From positions 1 through 12,373 of the forward strand of contig DHNF01000104.1 in the NCBI GenBank assembly GCA_002409375.1: a stretch of DNA of 12,373 nucleotides, given 5' to 3'. The position numbers were made by a program, and so were the translations under genes. How positions within the stretch are numbered: position 1 is the stretch's first letter; each line of letters starts with the position of its first letter. Under the pieces are notes generated by a model. It did no database searches. It was given only the letters and a program-made list of their open reading frames with translations, and was not told where the DNA came from. The DNA comes from Ruminococcaceae bacterium UBA5423. Its GTDB lineage: Bacteria; Bacillota; Clostridia; Oscillospirales; Acutalibacteraceae. Positions 7,800-12,373 of the stretch are shown piece after piece.

Positions 7800-7828
7800 T
7801 TGTTCCTCTATCGAATAAGTGATATAAT
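7800..7828 (+). promoter_or_regulatory. Near-consensus promoter of the 107-aa cargo gene
   Basis: TTGTTC (7800-7805) and a perfect TATAAT (7823-7828) are 17 nt apart. Transcription would begin near 7835, giving a leader of only about 15 nt, with the AAAAAGGG ribosome site at its very 5' end. Such a promoter in the middle of an opposite-strand early operon suggests expression independent of lytic control, including from the prophage. Confidence 0.7.
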
Positions 7829-7849
7829 CGATTAAAAAGGGATGATATT

Positions 7850-8173
7850 TTGACTGATTATAAGCCAACAACCGGTATTAAACACGCTTTATCGTTTCTT
7901 GGATATCCATATGAAATTAAATTTATGGATTTAGAGAATGTTATTTATCGTAATCTTAATGAAATGTATGATATTGAAATAAGTGGTTTAGATAACAACC
8001 GTGAAAATGTAAATTGTATTGTTTATGTTTGGTGTAAAACACCAGGTATGGAAATTGTGGAAATTTATAAAGATATACATAGTCTTTTGGATTTAAAAGA
8101 TTTGCTGGGCGCTATCGCATTAAAGTATCGGAACTTGGATGCCGAAAAGCTATTGTATGTAAAATCAAGATAA
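7850..8173 (+). CDS. Unrecognised 107-aa cargo protein on the opposite strand
   Basis: A TTG start at 7850 is preceded by AAAAAGGG (7834-7841) at 8 nt spacing and by a near-consensus promoter. The product is small and soluble-looking, with no signal peptide or transmembrane stretch. It begins TDYKPTTGIKHALSFLGYP, has a beta-like centre (NCIVYVWCKTPG, around residues 55-66) and a C-terminal helix (SLLDLKDLLGAIALKYRNL, around 78-96). I do not recognise the family. It is AT-rich and is transcribed against the early operon as a single gene with a terminator-like hairpin right after its stop, the pattern of a moron. Defence, anti-defence or host-modifying roles are common for such genes but nothing in the sequence proves one. 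Its last 62 nt overlap a leftward 53-aa ORF. Confidence 0.75.
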   Translation: MTDYKPTTGIKHALSFLGYPYEIKFMDLENVIYRNLNEMYDIEISGLDNNRENVNCIVYVWCKTPGMEIVEIYKDIHSLLDLKDLLGAIALKYRNLDAEKLLYVKSR

Positions 8174-8273
8174 GTTCTTTTCGTGAAAGATTTTTAGATT
8201 TTATTAAATTCATTAAAGCTTTTTGTTGCCGCCGTGTTCCCTTCAAAATAAACCTTCGATATTCGGGTTTCAT
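8112..8273 (-). CDS. 53-aa basic small protein overlapping the cargo gene antisense
   Basis: An ATG at 8273 has a consensus AAGGAGG (8286-8280) 6 nt upstream, and that RBS includes the TAA stop of the preceding 60-aa gene, a typical coupled-translation layout. The frame continues 53 codons to a TAG at 8114-8112, running 62 nt into the tail of the convergent + strand gene. The product is strongly basic at the start (KPEYRRFILKGTRRQQK) and then helical (ALMNLIKSKNLSRKELILIL), which could be a small DNA-binding helix pair. No family is recognised. It may be an intact small early gene, or the remnant of a longer gene cut when the cargo cassette was inserted. Confidence 0.55.
   Translation of the reverse strand: MKPEYRRFILKGTRRQQKALMNLIKSKNLSRKELILILHTIAFRHPSSDTLMR
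8176..8195 (+). terminator. Weak intrinsic terminator after the 107-aa cargo gene
   Basis: TCTTT (8176-8180) pairs with AAAGA (8186-8190) around a 5-nt loop, followed at once by TTTTT (8191-8195), just 2 nt after the cargo gene's stop codon. The position is ideal, but the stem is short with a single G-C pair, so efficiency is doubtful. Confidence 0.35.
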
Positions 8274-8284
8274 GTACTCCCTCC

Positions 8285-8467
8285 TTATTTATTGGGCTTG
8301 TACACATTCAAGCCGACTTTAATGTTTTCTGTTTCAGGTATTGTCTTATTTCCCTCTGTAGAAGCGATTACAACAGACTTACCGCTTTTGGATAGCATTC
8401 CTTTTTCTGCAAGGTCAACCTCTATCAGCAGTTTATCGTTTGTGACGGTCAATTTTACGTTTTTCAT
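8285..8467 (-). CDS. Conserved-looking small phage protein, 60 aa
   Basis: The 60-aa product starts KNVKLTVTNDKLLIEVDLAE, continues with LSKSGKSVVIASTEGN and ends GLNVYKPNK. It looks like a small all-beta protein: alternating hydrophobic strands, no cysteines and no membrane segment. I recognise the pattern as that of a short protein often found in early regions of Firmicute phages, but without a known function. It starts 2 nt after the stop of the clamp-like gene, with GAGGA in that gene's last codons as RBS, so the two are probably translated together. Association with the clamp-like protein would be a reasonable guess from position only. Confidence 0.8.
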   Translation of the reverse strand: MKNVKLTVTNDKLLIEVDLAEKGMLSKSGKSVVIASTEGNKTIPETENIKVGLNVYKPNK

Positions 8468-8469
8468 TT

Positions 8470-9066
8470 TTATAAATCCTCACTTTCCCCCAGCCTTACA
8501 GGACAAACTATCCGAAAATCTGATTTGTCTGTGATGTTATAAATTACTACTGGCTCAAGCGGATTTCTAAACTCCATTACAATTACATTTTTTTCGCCAC
8601 CTTTTAAGGATTTTGCAGCATCCGCAAGAAATTTAGGGTTCAAACCAATACGGTAAACAATCGGACTTGTTGGTATAGCTGCATTAACATCAAAATAATC
8701 TCCACTTCCAAGCTTAAAAGTATTTTTTCGTTCCCCGAAGTCAAACAATATTTCTTTTTCAGACAACTCGCATGGGACAAACTCTGACTTTGTTTTGGGA
8801 ATAGTGAATGGTTTTAAAAGAAAACAAAACGCTTTTTCTCCGTCAGTAATATCCACATGGACAGTCACGGAATGAACCCTATACCCATCCGTGGCGTATG
8901 CGGAAAGTAGGCTATCTTTGTATGTAAACTTTATGTATTTGTACACGGGTTTACCGCTCGCTTTCGGGATAGCCGGTTTTAATGCACTAAAAATATATTT
9001 TAAATCCGCAGTTAAGATATTAAATTTTGTAGTTTTCGCAGTTTCGGTAATTCCTTCATTATTCAT
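8470..9066 (-). CDS. Half-size DNA polymerase III beta (sliding-clamp)-like protein
   Basis: This 198-aa protein resembles bacterial DnaN. The N-terminal part (FNILTADLKYIFSALKPAI, then AYATDGYRVHSVTV) has the clamp-like helix followed by the 'TDGYR' strand turn. The C-terminal part has NPKFLADAAKSLKGG near residues 143-157 and ends IVCPVRL, close to the MPVRL end of true beta clamps. Bacterial clamps have about 370 residues in three repeated domains and dimerise; this one is long enough for only two modules or one and a half, so a ring would need a different subunit number. AAAGGAG lies about 11 nt before the ATG. It presumably supports the phage's own polymerase or modulates the host clamp or loader. 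Confidence is high for homology, low for ring formation. Confidence 0.75.
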   Translation of the reverse strand: MNNEGITETAKTTKFNILTADLKYIFSALKPAIPKASGKPVYKYIKFTYKDSLLSAYATDGYRVHSVTVHVDITDGEKAFCFLLKPFTIPKTKSEFVPCELSEKEILFDFGERKNTFKLGSGDYFDVNAAIPTSPIVYRIGLNPKFLADAAKSLKGGEKNVIVMEFRNPLEPVVIYNITDKSDFRIVCPVRLGESEDL

Positions 9067-9096
9067 CTTGACAAATTCTCCTTTATAGCCTAAAAT

Positions 9097-9291
9097 TTAA
9101 TTGAATTTATTTTTGCTTGCCGCGTTTGGAATTGCCGTTCCGACGCGGTTTTTTGTTGTTTTGCGTGTACAATGCTCGTCTGCAGGACACCCGCGTAATT
9201 GCCCTGTAGCCAATGCGTATTGGCATACAGTAAAGCCGCACGAATGGCTGCGATATATGCAGCCTTTACAATATGTAGGACATTTAGTCAT
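9097..9291 (-). CDS. Small cysteine-rich (putative zinc-binding) protein
   Basis: The ATG at 9291 was chosen because AGGGGG (9304-9299) lies 7 nt upstream and because the ATG overlaps the end of the preceding gene by 8 nt; an upstream start 11 codons earlier would extend further into it. The 64-aa product has seven cysteines in its first 41 residues (4, 8, 11, 18, 23, 35, 41) in the pattern CPTYCKGC, CGFTVC, GCPADEHC, then a basic Asn/Lys tail. This is a type of small Zn-binding protein common in early modules of Clostridia phages; its function is unknown. Metal binding is inferred from cysteine spacing. Confidence 0.8.
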   Translation of the reverse strand: MTKCPTYCKGCIYRSHSCGFTVCQYALATGQLRGCPADEHCTRKTTKNRVGTAIPNAASKNKFN

Positions 9292-9433
9292 TATTTTGCC
9301 CCCTACATACGATTTGCGTTGCAAGTCCTGTCAGCATTGCGGCACTTATAACGCCCAAAATATTGCTTGTACCGCAGGCGGCAACAAAAAGGCAAGTGCC
9401 TAAAATAACGGCTAATTTTGATGTGGTTTGCAT
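9284..9433 (-). CDS. Small hydrophobic protein, possible lipoprotein or 2-TM peptide
   Basis: The ATG at 9433 has a perfect AAGGAGG (9447-9441) 7 nt upstream, far better than any upstream start in frame. The 49-aa product has Lys6, a hydrophobic run at 7-18, then VAAC-G (17-21), which reads as a lipobox with Cys20, and a second hydrophobic run at about 24-41 (ILGVISAAMLTGLATQIV). It could be a tiny lipoprotein or a two-helix membrane protein. It overlaps the preceding zinc-ribbon gene by 22 nt and the next gene by 8 nt. A membrane protein in an early operon could interfere with other phages or host functions, but no family is recognised. Confidence 0.7.
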   Translation of the reverse strand: MQTTSKLAVILGTCLFVAACGTSNILGVISAAMLTGLATQIVCRGQNND

Positions 9434-9555
9434 AGCTTGCCCTCCTTTTTGATAGGCTTGTCCGTACAGTACGGGCATATGTAGCCTTGTTTGGTTATGC
9501 GCTTTAAAATGCTTATATTCCAGTATTTTTTGCATACTGTACATTTAGCGGTCAT
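9412..9555 (-). CDS. Zinc-ribbon miniprotein, 47 aa
   Basis: The ATG at 9555 overlaps the TGA of the upstream gene as ATGA, so translation is probably coupled; longer in-frame starts would lie deep within that neighbour. Four cysteines in two CxxC pairs (5/8 and 27/30) separated by 18 residues make a classic zinc ribbon, followed by a Lys-rich tail. Its role is unknown; such miniproteins often act as DNA-, RNA- or RNA-polymerase-binding modules, but no partner can be read from the sequence. Confidence 0.75.
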   Translation of the reverse strand: MTAKCTVCKKYWNISILKRITKQGYICPYCTDKPIKKEGKLCKPHQN

Positions 9556-9755
9556 GAGGATTTCCGGCTCGAGCATTTGTCGCAAATCGGTATATGCTCC
9601 CAATCAAATTCCGGAAAGTCATGAGCCCATTCGATTGGGTCTACCAGAAATTCTTTTCCACATTTCGGACATTGGGCGTAAATGTTTTGAGCGTTTAGGT
9701 CAATTTCAACATTCTGCGTTGCGAATTCATCGCCTACGGTAATTTTTACATACAT
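9552..9755 (-). CDS. Zinc-ribbon protein, 67 aa
   Basis: The ATG at 9755 has GGGAGG (9768-9763) 7 nt upstream. The 67-aa product has a beta-like N-terminus (YVKITVGDEF), then two CxxC pairs (Cys29/Cys32 and Cys58/Cys61) enclosing a Trp- and acid-rich loop (EWAHDFPEFDWEH), and a short Ser/Lys tail. This is a four-cysteine zinc ribbon or knuckle. It is the first of three consecutive Cys-rich miniproteins in the leftward operon and overlaps the next by 4 nt. Function is unknown. Confidence 0.78.
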   Translation of the reverse strand: MYVKITVGDEFATQNVEIDLNAQNIYAQCPKCGKEFLVDPIEWAHDFPEFDWEHIPICDKCSSRKSS

Positions 9756-9769
9756 GGTTTTTCCTCCCT

Positions 9770-10018
9770 TTACTCTCTCTTTAATTGCTTTGTTGTTGAT
9801 AGTCTAACAATCCAAATTGCAATGCTATCAATTGGAATTGTGAATGAGTGTCCTATGCAATATCCTGGCAACTCACGTCTGCGTATTTTCTCAGCAACAT
9901 ATTCTTGTGTTCTACCAAGATACGTTGCAAACTCTTTCGCATTAAGGCACTCCTTGCCGAACTTCTCCCGAACCTGTTGTGCAATTTCCTTTGACAGGGT
10001 CCGTTCTTCAATCGTCAT
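9770..10018 (-). CDS. HTH_17 (excisionase/MerR-like) DNA-binding protein, 82 aa
   Basis: The ATG overlaps the TGA of the antirepressor gene as ATGA, showing coupled translation. After a helical N-terminus (residues 1-22), residues 23-70 form a winged-helix pattern of the HTH_17 type: CLNAKEFATYLGRTQEYVAEKIRRRELPG, with the recognition helix around YVAEKIRRR, followed by a strand (HSFTIPIDSIAIW) that would be the wing. Such proteins act as small phage regulators or excisionase-like factors. No catalytic motif is present. Specific excisionase activity cannot be claimed because no integrase or att site is in view. Confidence 0.75.
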   Translation of the reverse strand: MTIEERTLSKEIAQQVREKFGKECLNAKEFATYLGRTQEYVAEKIRRRELPGYCIGHSFTIPIDSIAIWIVRLSTTKQLKRE

Positions 10019-10830
10019 TTTCTATCTCCCACCTCCCAAAAAAGTTCTTTAATTTTTGCTCTGCCACATTCGTTGTACATAAAAGTATCAACCTGCTTAG
10101 GACCATGTTCGGATTTTGAAAGTACAGTCATACCGTATTTATCTGTTTTAATGCCTGCGGCATTTGCCTTTCTGCCAATCATATTACGGCTTGTACCAAT
10201 TTCGGTTGCAAGGTCTTGCGCACTGTATAATTTACCGCATTCGGGGCGATAATCAATTTTCTGCCCAGTGACTTCTTCAAGGGAAGTAATCCCGAAAACA
10301 TCAGCGGCAATAGCAGATAAATGCTTGTCCTTGATAGTTTTCATCAGAAGTTTAAACTGCCGTGTTTTTGCGTTTAAGAGCATTGCATGTGCACGTTCCT
10401 GCTGAATTTGGAGCTTTAAGGAATCCGGTGATTCTTTAATAACCTGCCGCATTTGAAAATATCCATCTACAAGCTGATCATATTTTTCCCATGCAAGGTC
10501 ATCGTCCATAATTTTTAAGAGTTTTGCGTAGCCGCGTTCAGAGAGTATGTAGATATTCGTACTGGCGTTGATGGCGTTTTGAGTATAGATTCCGCTATCC
10601 TTCAAAAGTATAGCGAGCGGTGAATCTTTGATATCGAGAATGTCTTTGCCATCAATGAAGTGCTTTCGGTTGTCATTGATAAGTTGGTTTATCTTGAATA
10701 GCGGTCTGCCGTGAATTTCAGCTATCTCTTTTACAAGCATTGCTTTTTTATTTTTTCCGAAGCCACCTTCGATTTCATGGAATTTCATATCGTCCACGCG
10801 GACGATATTCCCAACTGCTAATTTGTTCAT
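10015..10830 (-). CDS. ORF6N-domain phage antirepressor
   Basis: This 271-aa protein has an N-terminal ORF6N-type DNA-binding domain (about residues 18-100): IEGGFGKNKKAMLVKEIAEIHG, INQLINDNRKHF, then NIYILSERGYAKLLKIM. A helical linker (130-180) precedes a C-terminal DNA-binding module containing CGKLYSAQDLATEIGTSRNMIGRKANAAG, a clear helix-turn-helix. Antirepressors of this kind counter the phage repressor or act as early regulators and favour lytic growth. AGAGGA lies 7 nt before the ATG, and the ATG overlaps the TGA of the 56-aa HTH protein. It is the second gene of the leftward early operon, the place where Firmicute phages usually encode antirepressors. Confidence 0.88.
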   Translation of the reverse strand: MNKLAVGNIVRVDDMKFHEIEGGFGKNKKAMLVKEIAEIHGRPLFKINQLINDNRKHFIDGKDILDIKDSPLAILLKDSGIYTQNAINASTNIYILSERGYAKLLKIMDDDLAWEKYDQLVDGYFQMRQVIKESPDSLKLQIQQERAHAMLLNAKTRQFKLLMKTIKDKHLSAIAADVFGITSLEEVTGQKIDYRPECGKLYSAQDLATEIGTSRNMIGRKANAAGIKTDKYGMTVLSKSEHGPKQVDTFMYNECGRAKIKELFWEVGDRK

Positions 10831-10997
10831 ACTGTCATCCTCTTTTCTTCAAATTTTTGTAAGTCTTGCGGTCTTATACAATATTTTTTACCGGTTTTAA
10901 TTGCTGGAAGTTTCTTTTTCCGTATCCAGTCCCAAACGGTAATGACTTTTACGCCATATCTTTTTGCAACTTCCTCGCATGAAAAACATTTTTCCAA
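10827..10997 (-). CDS. HTH_17 small DNA-binding protein, first early gene (Cro/excisionase-like)
   Basis: A TTG start at 10997 is preceded by AAGGGGG (11013-11007) at 9 nt spacing. The 56-aa product is a single HTH_17 winged helix: FSCEEVAKRYGVKVITVWDWI with the recognition helix at about 18-29, then LPAIKTGKKYCIRPQDLQKF as the wing. Its TGA overlaps the antirepressor ATG (ATGA). As the first gene leftward from the control region, facing the repressor, it occupies the position normally held by cro. It may take the Cro role or be an excisionase-like regulator; the fold is clear, the role is inferred from place. Confidence 0.8.
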   Translation of the reverse strand: MEKCFSCEEVAKRYGVKVITVWDWIRKKKLPAIKTGKKYCIRPQDLQKFEEKRMTV

Positions 10998-11058
10998 AAA
11001 TATAAACCCCCTTTTTAATAAAATTTTAGAATAATACTTGTGTTTACTTCGGTTTAAT

Positions 11059-11087
11059 GATATACTTCGATTGTCGGTAAAAGTAAA
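11059..11087 (-). promoter_or_regulatory. Candidate leftward early promoter
   Basis: On the - strand, TTTACT (11087-11082) and TATATC (11064-11059) are separated by 17 nt. The CTTCG core at 11065-11069 lies in the spacer, so a protein bound there would block the promoter. The transcript would start near 11052, about 55 nt before the first early gene. An alternative -35/-10 pair, TTGTAT-N18-TATACG (11156-11127), also exists further upstream. Both are moderate matches. Confidence 0.35.
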
Positions 11088-11153
11088 TCATAAATCGAAG
11101 CACAACGGGAATCGTTTTGTCTGCTTCGTATATCGTGGTATGCCTATACTATA

Positions 11154-11168
11154 CAACGGGTTTCGTTG
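11154..11168. promoter_or_regulatory. Operator-like dyad CAACG-N5-CGTTG
   Basis: CAACG and CGTTG form a perfect 5-bp dyad around GGTTT. A degenerate copy (CAACG-N5-CGTTT) lies 51 bp to the left at 11103-11117. The dyad sits just downstream of a possible rightward -10 (TATACT), where repressor binding would control the repressor operon. Confidence 0.4.
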
Positions 11169-11231
11169 CATGTCAATAGGTTTACTTCGTAATTAGTTAA
11201 TTATTTTTGAATTGTGAAGGATTGACAAAAA

Positions 11232-11648
11232 ATGTATGAGATTTTTGAGCAATTATTAAAAAAGTATGGAGTTACGCCATATCGAGTTCACAAAGAGACC
11301 GGTGTCCCTCAAAGTACATTAAGTGATTGGAAAAATGGAAAAGGAGTCCCTAAGGTTGATAAATTAAAGGCCATAGCCGATTATTTTGGGGTCACTGTGG
11401 ACTACCTGCTTGACAATGAGCAAAAAGAAAAGCCCACCCTTAACGAAAAGGATGAGCGTGATATAAAAGTAAAAATTGATGAAATTATAAATATGATGTC
11501 AAATCAACAAGGTTTGATGTTTGACGGGGACCCTTTGACTCCTGAAGCTTTAGAGAGTATAAGGAATGCTATGGAGTTGGGGATGACTGCGGCTAAGCTA
11601 AAAAATAAAGAAAAACATAATAATCAAAATAAAAACAAGAAGGATTGA
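11232..11648 (+). CDS. XRE-family phage repressor (CI-like)
   Basis: The 138-aa product has an N-terminal XRE helix-turn-helix at about residues 3-62: EQLLKKYGVTPYRVHKETG, then VPQSTLSDWKNGKGVPKVDKL (recognition helix at STLSDWKNG) and AIADYFGVTVDYLL. The C-terminal part resembles that of short Firmicute phage repressors: KDERDIKVKIDEIINMM, GLMFDGDPLTPEALESI and a Lys/Asn-rich tail. It lacks the LexA/CI-type Ser-Lys self-cleavage domain, so it cannot be an autoproteolytic repressor. Inactivation is therefore likely by the adjacent ImmA/IrrE peptidase or by the antirepressor. AAGGA lies 10 nt before the ATG. It starts 4 nt before the downstream peptidase gene ends the operon spacing and is AT-rich like that gene. 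Confidence 0.92.
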   Translation: MYEIFEQLLKKYGVTPYRVHKETGVPQSTLSDWKNGKGVPKVDKLKAIADYFGVTVDYLLDNEQKEKPTLNEKDERDIKVKIDEIINMMSNQQGLMFDGDPLTPEALESIRNAMELGMTAAKLKNKEKHNNQNKNKKD

Positions 11649-11652
11649 ATAC

Positions 11653-12096
11653 ATGAACGAAATGGCGTTGGTTAATAGATTGATTAAAAAATATAAAACC
11701 AATAACCCATTTGAGCTTTGTGATAGTTTAGGCTGTATAGTTATGGAGGTTCAACTGGTAGGGGTTAGAGGTTTTTATCAATATTATGATGATAACAATA
11801 TAATTTATATAGATTTAAATTTGTCCGCACAAACTAAAAAATTCGTTTGTGCACATGAATTAGGTCATGCATTAATGCATAAAGACACTAATGTTGTTTA
11901 TTTAGACACTCGAACTTTTTTAAAGACAAGTATATACGAAAGACAAGCAAACATATTTGCGATTAACTTGATATATCCAGATGACAGTTTCATCGAAGAC
12001 TACAGGGATTGCACAATTAGCCAAGCTGCAAAATGTTTAAATGTGAGCGAAAATTTGCTTGAATACCGCGTAAGGCAAATAAAGGATTTTAAATAA
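11653..12096 (+). CDS. ImmA/IrrE-family metallopeptidase
   Basis: This 147-aa protein has the zinc peptidase motif HELGH at residues 68-72 (His68, Glu69, His72) and a likely third ligand, Glu96, in YERQANIFA, the signature of the ImmA/IrrE family (COG2856 type). The preceding strand (NNIIYIDLNLS) and the C-terminal helix-turn-helix-like end (ISQAAKCLNVSENLLEYRV) also fit. In known systems such as ICEBs1 ImmA, the peptidase cuts the phage or element repressor on DNA damage. It lies 4 nt after the XRE repressor gene, so its likely substrate is that repressor. The RBS is poor (AAGAAGGA, within the repressor's last codons), consistent with coupled low-level translation. Confidence 0.93.
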   Translation: MNEMALVNRLIKKYKTNNPFELCDSLGCIVMEVQLVGVRGFYQYYDDNNIIYIDLNLSAQTKKFVCAHELGHALMHKDTNVVYLDTRTFLKTSIYERQANIFAINLIYPDDSFIEDYRDCTISQAAKCLNVSENLLEYRVRQIKDFK

Positions 12097-12103
12097 GAAA
12101 AGT

Positions 12104-12132
12104 CCCACATACTATTTACGGTAGTATGTGGG
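12104..12132. terminator. Perfect 11-bp hairpin after the repressor operon
   Basis: CCCACATACTA (12104-12114) and TAGTATGTGGG (12122-12132) are perfect inverted repeats around TTTACGG, 7 nt after the peptidase stop. On the + strand the stem is followed by AGGTGAAGAAAAAATT, with no U tract. On the - strand it is followed by ACTTTTCTTATTT. It could therefore stop leftward transcripts more efficiently than rightward ones, or work rightward only as a hairpin that protects or attenuates the mRNA. Confidence 0.55.
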
Positions 12133-12178
12133 AGGTGAAGAAAAAATTCCGATAGAACATTCCTTCAAATAAATTATA

Positions 12179-12199
12179 GACATATTAGTAAAATATGTC
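12179..12199. promoter_or_regulatory. Perfect 8-bp inverted repeat upstream of the secreted-protein gene
   Basis: GACATATT (12179-12186) and AATATGTC (12192-12199) flank a 5-nt loop, 8 nt before the GGAGGA ribosome site of the gene at 12219. No T tract follows. It could be a dimeric operator or a 5'-UTR hairpin; the rest of the 122-nt gap shows no clear promoter. Confidence 0.4.
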
Positions 12200-12218
12200 A
12201 ATTATTGGAGGAAGAGAA

Positions 12219-12373
12219 ATGAAAAAAGTCAAACGAATCGCTCTCATGTTGGCTATTACAGTCGTGATGTCTTGTATACCAATTGTATCTGCAGCGTCAG
12301 TACCCTACGTCGAAAGCGACACTACAATAGGTTTTACAAGACCGTACAATGAAACATATGCCTTTAAGTTTAC
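12219..12373 (+). CDS. Secreted protein, N-terminal fragment (cut by window edge)
   Basis: An ATG at 12219 has GGAGGA (12207-12212) 6 nt upstream. The first 51 codons show a classical Sec signal peptide: a basic start (KKVKR), a hydrophobic core (IALMLAITVVMSCIPIV) and a probable cleavage site after VSA near residue 24. The mature part begins ASVPYVESDTTIGFTRPY and then FKFT, a beta-strand-like start also seen in secreted surface proteins of Clostridia. No enzyme motif is visible in the part present. Its place just after the repressor-ImmA operon is a common site for lysogenic-conversion genes, so it may alter the lysogen's surface; alternatively it may be a host gene outside the prophage. 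The call beyond 'secreted' is open. Confidence 0.7.
   Translation, partial: MKKVKRIALMLAITVVMSCIPIVSAASVPYVESDTTIGFTRPYNETYAFKF

Larger units (their letters stand above)
10998..11231. promoter_or_regulatory. Divergent lysogeny/lysis control region with repeated operator-like motifs
   Basis: This 234-bp gap separates the leftward early operon from the rightward repressor operon. The core CTTCG occurs five times: 11047-11051, 11065-11069, 11096-11100 (as CGAAG), 11124-11128 and 11185-11189. The longer GTTTACTTCG is repeated exactly at 11042-11051 and 11180-11189, and CTTCGATT/AATCGAAG (11065-11072, 11093-11100) is a perfect inverted repeat around 20 nt. A second motif, CAACGGG-NN-TCGTT, occurs twice (11103-11116, 11154-11167). 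These are the natural candidates for sites bound by the XRE repressor and the HTH_17 protein. A TATACT (11145-11150) could be a rightward -10 but has no clear -35. Confidence 0.65.

Noticed and set aside
12131..12171. A perfect GGAGGTGA Shine-Dalgarno sequence followed by a possible ATT-started 8-codon leader peptide
   Set aside because: ATT is a very rare start and the SD overlaps the right arm of the hairpin; nothing else supports translation.
1..12373. CRISPR arrays, tRNA genes, insertion sequences, integrase and attachment sites
   Set aside because: No regularly spaced repeats, cloverleaf-like segments, transposase motifs or recombinase motifs were seen.

Overview
The window looks like the lysogeny-control and early/replication part of a temperate siphophage or prophage of a low-to-moderate GC Firmicute, most likely one of the Clostridia. 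The reasons are strong AAGGAGG-type ribosome binding sites, several TTG/GTG starts, tightly overlapping genes, and a gene order typical of such phages: XRE repressor + ImmA/IrrE peptidase, divergent from HTH_17, ORF6N antirepressor, small zinc-binding proteins, DUF2800, DUF2815, family A DNA polymerase and VapE. Host assignment is inference from gene content only.

Layout. On the right (11232-12096, + strand) lies a two-gene lysogeny operon: XRE repressor and ImmA/IrrE metallopeptidase. A perfect 11-bp-stem hairpin follows, then the start of a secreted protein (12219 to the window end). A control region (10998-11231) full of short repeated motifs separates this operon from a long leftward early operon. 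Reading leftward, that operon holds an HTH_17 protein of 56 aa, an ORF6N antirepressor, a second HTH_17-like protein, two zinc-ribbon miniproteins, a small hydrophobic protein, a Cys-rich protein, a half-sized sliding-clamp-like protein, two small proteins, a Q/P/A-rich protein, a DUF2800 Cas4/RecB-like nuclease, a DUF2815 ssDNA-binding protein, a family A DNA polymerase, a 44-aa microprotein, and a VapE primase-helicase that runs off the left edge. Together these make an almost complete phage replisome: primase-helicase, polymerase, SSB, clamp-like protein and nuclease.

Two genes break the leftward operon by pointing the other way. The first is a DUF4393/Abi-alpha family protein (2562-3416), a family associated with abortive infection. 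The second is an unrecognised 107-aa protein (7850-8173). Each has its own apparent sigma-70-type promoter, RBS and downstream terminator-like hairpin, so both look like autonomous cargo ('moron') cassettes that may be expressed from the prophage. The Abi-alpha terminator candidate is a perfect 12-bp inverted repeat lying inside the 3' coding end of the convergent DNA polymerase gene. Both cargo genes also overlap, antisense, small leftward ORFs with excellent ribosome binding sites (2387-2521 and 8112-8273).

No rRNA, tRNA, CRISPR array, insertion sequence, integrase or recognisable attachment site was seen.
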